Shown here: positions 13,051 to 17,756 of the stretch, in pieces
Layout: every line of letters starts with the position of its first letter
Numbering within the stretch: position 1 is the stretch's first letter
Assembly (NCBI GenBank): GCA_900756715.1
Contig: CAAELC010000103.1
Span: 1-17,756, forward strand
From: an uncultured Oscillospiraceae bacterium
GTDB lineage: Bacteria; Bacillota; Clostridia; Oscillospirales; Oscillospiraceae
Length of the DNA: 17,756 nt
Direction: 5' to 3'
Notes under the pieces: generated by a model
Told to the model about the DNA's origin: nothing
Database searches by the model: none
Seen by the model: the letters and a program-made list of their open reading frames with translations, nothing else
Program-made: the position numbers and the translations under genes

Positions 13051-14265
13051 ATGGATCGAGTCAAAAAATTACAGGAAATTCAAAGCTGGGTGCGTTCAGA
13101 GCTGGAGCGTAGCGCCCGGTTCTGGCTGGACAACGGAATGGATCGCGAGCATGGCGGCGTGTACACCTGTCTGGACCGCAAGGGCGAGATTTATTCCACC
13201 GACAAAAGCGTGTGGATGCAGGGCCGCTGCGGGTGGATTTACGCTTTTCTGTGCCACACCTACGGTGTCCGCGAAGAATGGCTGGCTGCGTCCAAAAGCT
13301 GTCTGGACTTTATGGAGGCCCACTGCCTGAACCGGCAGGCCAACGACCGGATGTATTTCACCGTCACCGCTGACGGCAAGCCGCTGCGCCAGCGCCGGTA
13401 TTACTTTTCCGAGGCTTTTTATACCATGGCTAACGCCGAGTATTACGGCGTCACCGGCGAGGACGCCTGCCTGCAGCGCGCCCGCCGCGCCTACGATATG
13501 TACTGGGATCTGAGCCGCGGCATGGCCGACCCCACCGGTCTTGGCCCCAAAACCATTCCCGAAACCCGGCAGGGCCGGGCCTTCGGCATTCCGATGATTT
13601 ACCTGAATGTGACATCGGTTCTGCTGCGGTGCGATCCGGAACGGAGAGAGCTTTATGAGCAGCGCGCCCAGACCTGTGTGGACGAAATCTTCAAATATCA
13701 TGTCAAGCCCGACCTGCACTGCGTGCTGGAGAATGTGGACACCGACGGCACACCCCGCCTGTATTACACCGAGGGCCGCACTGTGAACCCCGGCCACGAC
13801 ATCGAGGGGGTCTGGTTCCTGCTGGAGCATGCCCGCCGCACCGGCGACCGGGAGCTGGTAACGAAGGCCGAAGACATTTTCAACTGGGCCATCAATGCCG
13901 GTTGGGACAAGGAATACGGCGGCCTGCTGTACTTCATCGACGCTCTGGGCAAGCCGCCCGAGGCATACGAGCACGACATGAAGCTGTGGTGGCCTCACAA
14001 TGAAATTCTCATCTCCTCCATGATGCTGTACCGGGATACCGGGAAAGAGGAGTATCTGGCATGGTTTGAAAAGTGCATGGACTACTGCAAGGAGCACTTT
14101 GCCGATCCTGCCTACGGCGAGTGGTACGGCTACCTGCGCCGGGACGGCCTGCCCACCGAGCCCTCCACCAAGGGCAGCACATTTAAAGGGCCCTTCCATA
14201 TGCCCCGCAGCATGATTCTGGTGGACACCATGATTACCGAAATTCTCCAGCGCGAAAACGCCTGA
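13051..14265 (+). CDS. AGE-family N-acyl-D-glucosamine 2-epimerase
   Basis: A 404-aa (alpha/alpha)6-barrel enzyme of the renin-binding protein/AGE family that interconverts ManNAc and GlcNAc. Conserved segments include KSVWMQGRCGWIYAFL (52-67), the catalytic-histidine region NPGHDIEGVW with His249, KLWWPHNE with His316, and KGPFHMPRSM with His383. Length is normal. GGGAGG (13039-13044) lies six bases before ATG. With nanA it gives the unphosphorylated route Neu5Ac to ManNAc to GlcNAc, known from Bacteroides, instead of NanK/NanE. It is transcribed alone, divergent from the kinase operon, and ended by a strong hairpin. Cellobiose 2-epimerases share the fold, but the locus argues for ManNAc. 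Confidence 0.92.
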   Translation: MDRVKKLQEIQSWVRSELERSARFWLDNGMDREHGGVYTCLDRKGEIYSTDKSVWMQGRCGWIYAFLCHTYGVREEWLAASKSCLDFMEAHCLNRQANDRMYFTVTADGKPLRQRRYYFSEAFYTMANAEYYGVTGEDACLQRARRAYDMYWDLSRGMADPTGLGPKTIPETRQGRAFGIPMIYLNVTSVLLRCDPERRELYEQRAQTCVDEIFKYHVKPDLHCVLENVDTDGTPRLYYTEGRTVNPGHDIEGVWFLLEHARRTGDRELVTKAEDIFNWAINAGWDKEYGGLLYFIDALGKPPEAYEHDMKLWWPHNEILISSMMLYRDTGKEEYLAWFEKCMDYCKEHFADPAYGEWYGYLRRDGLPTEPSTKGSTFKGPFHMPRSMILVDTMITEILQRENA

Positions 14266-14275
14266 GTCTGTATTT

Positions 14276-14325
14276 TTCAAAAGCGTCCCCTGTGGCCGTC
14301 TGGCCGCAGGGGACGCTTTCTGAAA
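14276..14325. terminator. Terminator after the epimerase gene
   Basis: AAAGCGTCCCCTG (14280-14292) pairs with CAGGGGACGCTTT (14307-14319). The stem continues with GGCC/GGCC across one mismatch around a GTCT loop. The U run after it is interrupted on the plus strand (CTTTCTGAAATTT). It sits between the epimerase and the convergent azlC remnant. Confidence 0.8.
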
Positions 14326-14355
14326 TTTATCAAAAGTCTGCTTTCGGGGATAAAA

Positions 14356-14972
14356 TCAGAACACCAGCTGAATCAGCAGCAGGCACACCACGCTGGCGCC
14401 AAGACCCACCCGCTGGCTGATATGATGCTTCTGTTTGAGCCACTGATCCACAAAAATTACCACAAACATGGCCGTCATTACGAAGTCAAGGCCGCTGGTT
14501 TCAAAATGGATAAAGTTCCCCAGCAGCCGCTGATCCAGTATACCCGGTTGAGCAGTGTAACGAACAGGTAAAACCACCCCCGGTCAATCCCCTCGGGAAT
14601 CTGCACCGAGCAATTAACGCTGAAGGTTTCGTCACACATGCCGAAAATCAGATACGGTTTTTTCCAGCCAAGGCCCTTGTACTTGTCCAGCATGGAAATC
14701 CCGTAAAACAGATGCCGCGCCTGAATCATCACCGTCATCAGCAGCCCCTGCAGCGGGGCAAAGGGGGCCAGCAGCATGCTCACCGCCAAAAACTCCAGAC
14801 TGCCGCCGAAAATGGTAAAGCTCATCAGCATGGGATACCAGAAGCTGAAGCCTGACACATGCATGTAAATTCCGTTGGTCACCCCCAGAAACCAGAAGCC
14901 CGCGAAAATGGGGATGGTATAGGGAAAGGCGCACTTGAACGCCGCCGCAATGGTCTGTTTTTTCGTTTGCAT
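14356..14972 (-). pseudogene. azlC: AzlC-family transporter, frameshifted and truncated
   Basis: The first frame (14972 to about 14535) begins MQTKKQTIAAAFKCAFPYTI and follows the AzlC branched-chain amino acid exporter subunit through LLNRVYWISGC. It then leaves the family and hits a stop. The family sequence resumes in another frame as LLGNFIHFETSGLDFVMTAMF down to 14356. Compared with the usual family pattern, about four residues are missing at the join, which fits a deletion of 10-13 bases with net -1. The C-terminus ends early, without the usual last 20-30 residues, and no azlD partner follows. A minus-strand -10 TATGAT lies at 15010-15015, and GGGAGAGAG precedes the ATG. A sequencing error could explain the frameshift but not the truncation or missing azlD. 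Confidence 0.8.
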
Positions 14973-15065
14973 GGGTTGTCTCTCTCCCTGTCCTTATGGC
15001 GTTGACAGTATCATATCAGATTGGTAGGAGTTGTGCAGCCGGTTTGCAGAAAATGCTGCCGCGGA

Positions 15066-15115
15066 AAAAATGCAGGAAAGCGGGGCACATCCATGCCCCG
15101 CTTTCCTGCATTTTT
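15066..15115. terminator. Bidirectional terminator downstream of the Lar-like gene
   Basis: An 18-bp perfect stem (15070-15087 with 15094-15111; core GCAGGAAAGCGGGGCA) has loop CATCCA. It is extended by flanking A and T runs, giving U runs in both directions. It ends the 74-aa gene and shields it from the azlC remnant. Confidence 0.9.
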
Positions 15116-15119
15116 GTTC

Positions 15120-15344
15120 TTACTCCCCTACGCCGGTGTGGATAACCTTGCCCATATTCCATAGACGGGCAGCCTGCCGGGCAGCCTCCAGCCGCTCCTG
15201 CGGGGTGCGGTACGCGCTGTGAGCCGTCTCGGCGCCGCAGTCCATACACGCGATGTATACGCACCAGCCCTGTTCATCCTGCACGGCGCCCACGCCGCGG
15301 CAGATGGGGCAATCTTCCAGTTCAATATCATAAATCGGGTCCAT
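15120..15344 (-). CDS. Small zinc-ribbon protein, Lar (restriction alleviation)-like
   Basis: A 74-aa protein with two CxxC pairs, CPIC (12-15) and CMDC (33-36), around a short beta-hairpin. A helix with AARQAARLWN then resembles the A-x-x-x-WN end of Lar-family proteins. Phages use Lar to modify host type I restriction; many uncharacterised prophage and chromosomal relatives exist, so the role here is open. The ATG at 15344 has AAAGGAGG 8 bases upstream; a longer in-frame start near 15398 lies inside the promoter. The gene has its own promoter and terminator and is intact between two decayed genes. It may be a remnant of phage or plasmid cargo. Assignment is from the Cys spacing and C-terminal motif. 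Confidence 0.65.
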   Translation of the reverse strand: MDPIYDIELEDCPICRGVGAVQDEQGWCVYIACMDCGAETAHSAYRTPQERLEAARQAARLWNMGKVIHTGVGE

Positions 15345-15369
15345 ATATATGCCTCCTTTTCGTGGACAC

Positions 15370-15398
15370 AGTGTAGCATACCTGCTCCCAAAGTGCAA
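15370..15398 (-). promoter_or_regulatory. Promoter of the Lar-like gene
   Basis: Minus-strand -35 TTGCAC (15393-15398), 17-base spacer and extended -10 TGCTACACT with hexamer 15370-15375. The -10 block TATGCTACACTGT is identical to that of the thiamine operon promoter, which suggests a common housekeeping form in this organism. Confidence 0.7.
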
Positions 15399-15438
15399 GG
15401 CATTTGCCCCGATTTAATACCGTCTGCCCTCTCGTTTC

Positions 15439-15985
15439 TCATCCATTCGGCTGAATATATTTTTCCAGCACGCTATACAGCAGCGGCGGGTCGATGGGCT
15501 TGGACAGATGCTCGTTCATGCCTGCCTCCAATGTGCGCATCGGCTCCTCGGCAAAGGCAGCAGCCGTCATGGCAATGATGGGAACGGCCGCCGCACCCGG
15601 CCGGCTCAGCGCCCGGGCTGGCTTCGCTCTGTTTCATGGGCCTCGGCAGGCTTCGCTGTGTAGAACACATTGCCAAACAGGTCGATTTCTCCCCTTTCCA
15701 GCATGTCCATACACTCTGTAAACGAGCCGTAAACATATTCATACTCCCATCCGGTCAGATAGGAGATTCTCTGCAAAACTCATACCCGGTGCCCCGCTTA
15801 TATTCCCCCGGCCCGCCTTCCTCATAGTTCAGCGCATCCACATACCCCACCCGAACGGTCTTCTCCCCGTTCTGCGCCGCCCACACATCCGCAGGACAAA
15901 GTGCCGCCGCCAGCAAGGCCGCAGCCAGAAGCCACAGGGATACTCTTTTTCTTTTCGGGAACCGATAACGCCCTCTCATATCCAT
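15439..15985 (-). pseudogene. Hybrid sensor histidine kinase remnant with internal deletion
   Basis: Frame 1 (15985 to about 15775) encodes a signal anchor (WLLAAALLAAALCPADVWA) and the start of a periplasmic-binding-type sensor domain, VRVGYVDALNYEEGGPGEYKRGTGYEF. After a one-base loss near 15772-15778 the domain continues in a second frame as QRISYLTGWEYEYVYGS and GEIDLFGNVFYT, to about 15640. A third frame then gives the C-terminal end of a response-regulator receiver domain: VPIIAMTAAAF, AGMNEHLSKPID, LEKYIQPNG, stop at 15439. The kinase core and most of the receiver, more than 500 residues in typical relatives, are missing. Two GGCTTCGCT repeats (15620-15628 and 15649-15657) lie at the join. 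GGGAGAA precedes the start. Confidence 0.85.
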
Positions 15986-16288
15986 TTCTCCCTTTTCTCG
16001 CCGTTCAGGGCATATTTTCCCCCAAAAGCCTGCAAAAAAGGCGTGGGACTATGCGATGCAAAACAGCACAATCCCCCCGCCCGTTCACTGCTTATTCTAC
16101 TGTCCAACATAATTGCAATAGTAGTACACTACACACTTAGTCGGATTACAAGCATTCACGGGCATCAAATTCTGCCGCAGCCGCCAAACTTTTCGGCTCT
16201 TTTTTGGTGGATTCACCCCTTTTTTTGACGCATTTCCTCCCATCCGCTTTTTTCTTTTCCCATTCCGGACTTTTTTGCCGGAAACCGT

Positions 16289-16310
16289 GAAGTCATAGCG
16301 AAGTCATAGC
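16289..16310 (+). promoter_or_regulatory. Tandem 11-bp direct repeats at a -35 position
   Basis: GAAGTCATAGC occurs twice without a gap (16289-16299 and 16300-16310). The spacing of one helical turn and the GTCAT core resemble the tandem sites of OmpR/PhoB-type response regulators. The repeats cover the place where a -35 box would be for the -10 TAGAAT at 16320-16325. Confidence 0.55.
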
Positions 16311-16319
16311 CCTCTCCTG

Positions 16320-16325
16320 TAGAAT
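16320..16325 (+). promoter_or_regulatory. -10 box of the 118-aa / MucBP operon
   Basis: TAGAAT, 9 bases after the tandem repeats. At 17-base spacing the -35 would be AGCGAA, a poor match, which suggests activator dependence. The leader to the GTG start would be about 45 bases. Confidence 0.5.
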
Positions 16326-16376
16326 GATGTCAGAATCAATCAGAGTATCCCGAAAACGCGGTAAAGGTGGTGTATC

Positions 16377-16733
16377 GTGCGAGAAAACAGAATGCGGCCC
16401 ACGGGGCTGAACGCCTTCCGGCTGAGCATCCGTTCCGGCTCAGGCGGCGCCCTCTGCGGAACCGTCCGCAGCGACCTGATGGGCCGTCAGGCAGAGTTCA
16501 CCAGCCTGTCGCGTATGGTGATTCTGCTGGAAGAATGGATGGACCTGGCCGAGGGGCAGGAGCCGGTCAGGCCGCTGGCCTCTCCCCAGGGAGCAGACTT
16601 TGAAATTCAGGTGCTCTTTCGCCAGAATTTCAGTTGGCAGGGGCGGCTGCTCTGCCTTCGCAACCATACCGAGGCGCCCTTCCGCAGCGTGCTGGAGCTG
16701 CTGATCCAGCTGGAAACAATCCTGACCAGGTAA
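16377..16733 (+). CDS. 118-aa protein of unknown function upstream of the surface protein
   Basis: A soluble-looking 118-aa protein with no signal peptide. The start is GTG at 16377, with AAAGGTGG six bases upstream; an ATG at 16392 is the alternative. Visible features are a segment FEIQVLFRQNFSWQG (about 75-89) and a C-terminal helix FRSVLELLIQLETIL. Short proteins with a WQG block followed by FRSVLELL are, from memory, widespread in gut Firmicutes, but I know no function. It precedes a secreted MucBP-repeat protein by 71 bases without a convincing terminator between, so they are probably co-transcribed. A GCCCG/CGGGC hairpin (about 16740-16755) lies in the gap. Confidence 0.7.
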   Translation: MRENRMRPTGLNAFRLSIRSGSGGALCGTVRSDLMGRQAEFTSLSRMVILLEEWMDLAEGQEPVRPLASPQGADFEIQVLFRQNFSWQGRLLCLRNHTEAPFRSVLELLIQLETILTR

Positions 16734-16739
16734 GTAATG

Positions 16740-16755
16740 CCCGCATTTTTCGGGC
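16740..16755 (+). other. Small stem-loop between the 118-aa gene and the surface protein gene
   Basis: GCCCG and CGGGC flank the loop CATTTTT. The T run is in the loop, not after the stem, and AAGTAAATG follows, so it is not a standard terminator. It may modulate the ratio of the two gene products. Confidence 0.35.
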
Positions 16756-16804
16756 AAGTAAATGACGAAGATAGGAAGATTAGGGAAACAGGAGGACAAT
16801 GACC

Positions 16805-17756
16805 ATGAAGAAAAGATTAGCGACTCTGCTGCTGGCCCTGTGCACGCTGCTTTCGCTGCTGCCCGCCAGTGCATTGGCCAAGGACCCCGGCGGCGGTGGC
16901 TTCGCTACCCGCACCCAGACCGCCACGGTTTATGTCTATACTCAGATCGAGGGCATGACCGATGACGAGCTGAAGGGCCTGACTCTTAACGCCCACGGCT
17001 GGTATACACTGGGCTATGTGGAAGTCACCTACACCGGCAAACTTACGCTGGAAAAGGTCAAGGCCGCTATGGCCAAGGGCTTTGTGCACGAGTACAACAC
17101 CTCCATCCGCATCAGCGATGTGGTATTTGACAGCCTGAAAATAAGCGATGGTGCAGACGATTATGTCGCTGCCGGCACCCCCGCCTATCACCTTGATGGC
17201 AAGCTGACCGTTAAGGCGCAGTATGGCTTCGTCACCATCAAGCATGAGGGCACGGACGGTGCCAGCCTTCTGACCGAGCAGAGCGTCCCCTACCGCGCCG
17301 GCGCCACCCTGACCTTCGGCCGGGACTATAACTCCCACAGCTTCAACGGCTACACCTACGATCATAACAGTGACAGCAACTACACCGTTGTGGCCGACCA
17401 GAACAAGGTCATTACTCTGTACTATCAGCCTGTCACCGGCCTGAGTTACTCTGTCAACTATCTGGAGCAGGGCTCAAACCGTGTTCTGCACAATGCAAAA
17501 ACGGTCGATGGTGTGACCCACGGGCGGACCTATAGCGAGAGCGCCGTTTCCATCCCCGGCTATAAGCTGGTAGGCAGCGCCAGTCGGTCCGTCACCGTCT
17601 CCGACGGCGGCGACAATGTCATCACCTTCTACTATGAGAAGGACGCGGCCCAGACGCAGGATGTTTCCTACGAGGTTCGCTACACCGTGGCCGGTGTCCT
17701 CCGTTCTGAGGAAACCGTCACCGTAACCGACCACATCTGGGTCAATGACCCCGCCG
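16805..17756 (+). CDS. Secreted MucBP-repeat surface protein (partial, 3' end outside window)
   Basis: The open frame runs off the window after 317 codons. Residues 1-25 are a signal peptide (MKKRLATLLLALCTLL, cleavage probably after ASALA). Residues 40-140 are a beta-rich domain of no known family. Two to three MucBP-like repeats follow: 142-207 (ending VITLYYQ), 214-278 (YSVNYLEQG through IPGYKLVG to VITFYYEKD) and a third from 288 (VSYEVRYTVAG). MucBP repeats occur in mucus-binding adhesins. The ATG at 16805 gives 9-base spacing to AGGAGG; the ATG at 16799 leaves only 3. A cell-wall anchor, if present, is outside the window. Adhesion to mucin would fit a sialic acid forager, but this is inferred. 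Confidence 0.85.
   Translation, partial: MKKRLATLLLALCTLLSLLPASALAKDPGGGGFATRTQTATVYVYTQIEGMTDDELKGLTLNAHGWYTLGYVEVTYTGKLTLEKVKAAMAKGFVHEYNTSIRISDVVFDSLKISDGADDYVAAGTPAYHLDGKLTVKAQYGFVTIKHEGTDGASLLTEQSVPYRAGATLTFGRDYNSHSFNGYTYDHNSDSNYTVVADQNKVITLYYQPVTGLSYSVNYLEQGSNRVLHNAKTVDGVTHGRTYSESAVSIPGYKLVGSASRSVTVSDGGDNVITFYYEKDAAQTQDVSYEVRYTVAGVLRSEETVTVTDHIWVNDPA

Larger units (their letters stand above)
15986..16376. other. Intergenic region without a recognisable gene
   Basis: About 390 bases between the kinase remnant and the 118-aa gene, lower in GC than its surroundings. It holds the ribosome site of the remnant, several T-rich runs on the plus strand, a small TTCCGG/CCGGAA hairpin (16263-16283), and the repeat-plus-promoter block at 16289-16325. 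I see no tRNA, no convincing open frame and no RNA family. Confidence 0.6.

Noticed and set aside
13096..14280. Minus-strand frame opposite the epimerase
   Set aside because: Complement of a confident AGE-family gene; no motif and no promoter.
15002..15035. TTGACA on the plus strand as a promoter
   Set aside because: No acceptable -10 at 16-18 bases and no plus-strand gene follows; a terminator is encountered at 15066.
15016..15264. Minus-strand frame across the Lar terminator
   Set aside because: Overlaps the Lar-like gene in another frame and translates the terminator hairpin; no ribosome site.
1..17756. CRISPR array, restriction or toxin-antitoxin defence system
   Set aside because: No regularly spaced repeats, Cas, nuclease or toxin motifs were seen; the Lar-like gene alone does not make a defence system.

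Overview
The window looks like a gut Clostridia chromosome, most likely Oscillospiraceae of the Faecalibacterium/Gemmiger/Subdoligranulum type. The evidence is moderately high GC, strong AGGAGG ribosome sites, a CUT1-type sugar ABC transporter with no ATPase of its own, a TPP riboswitch and a MucBP-type surface protein. The genus is inferred; no marker gene is present.

Left edge (1-400): the 3' half of a tRNA-Pro(UGG) gene, from the anticodon loop to CCA, with its terminator still attached. The 5' half is missing, so bases 1-198 are probably the end of an element integrated into that tRNA.

Sialic acid / amino sugar locus, left operon (401-5394, minus strand): lipoprotein sugar-binding protein, two permeases, N-acetylneuraminate lyase (nanA) and glucosamine-6-phosphate deaminase (nagB). 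A very good promoter lies at 5517-5545. An SGNH-family esterase (5713-6351) is transcribed divergently.

Thiamine operon (6424-8855, minus strand): a TPP riboswitch with a terminator controls thiE, a HAD phosphatase and thiD.

Amino sugar locus, right part (8856-14265): a ROK-like sugar kinase, nagA, an RpiR/SIS regulator and a DUF624 membrane protein form a minus-strand operon. It is divergent from an AGE-family N-acylglucosamine 2-epimerase on the plus strand. Together with the left operon this gives a full Bacteroides-like route: Neu5Ac uptake, then ManNAc + pyruvate (NanA), GlcNAc (epimerase), GlcNAc-6-P (kinase), GlcN-6-P (NagA) and Fru-6-P (NagB). No NanE/NanK is needed. A 17-bp motif, close to AAAATYTTTTCGATTTT, occurs in the promoter regions of the left operon, the kinase operon and the epimerase. 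It is the best candidate operator tying the split locus together, possibly bound by the RpiR protein.

Right end (14280-17756): a decayed region with a frameshifted, truncated azlC and a hybrid sensor-kinase remnant missing its middle. Between them is an intact small Lar-like zinc-ribbon gene with its own promoter and terminator. After that come a 118-aa protein of unknown function and a secreted MucBP-repeat protein, apparently co-transcribed from a promoter whose -35 region is covered by two tandem 11-bp repeats. The MucBP gene runs off the window.
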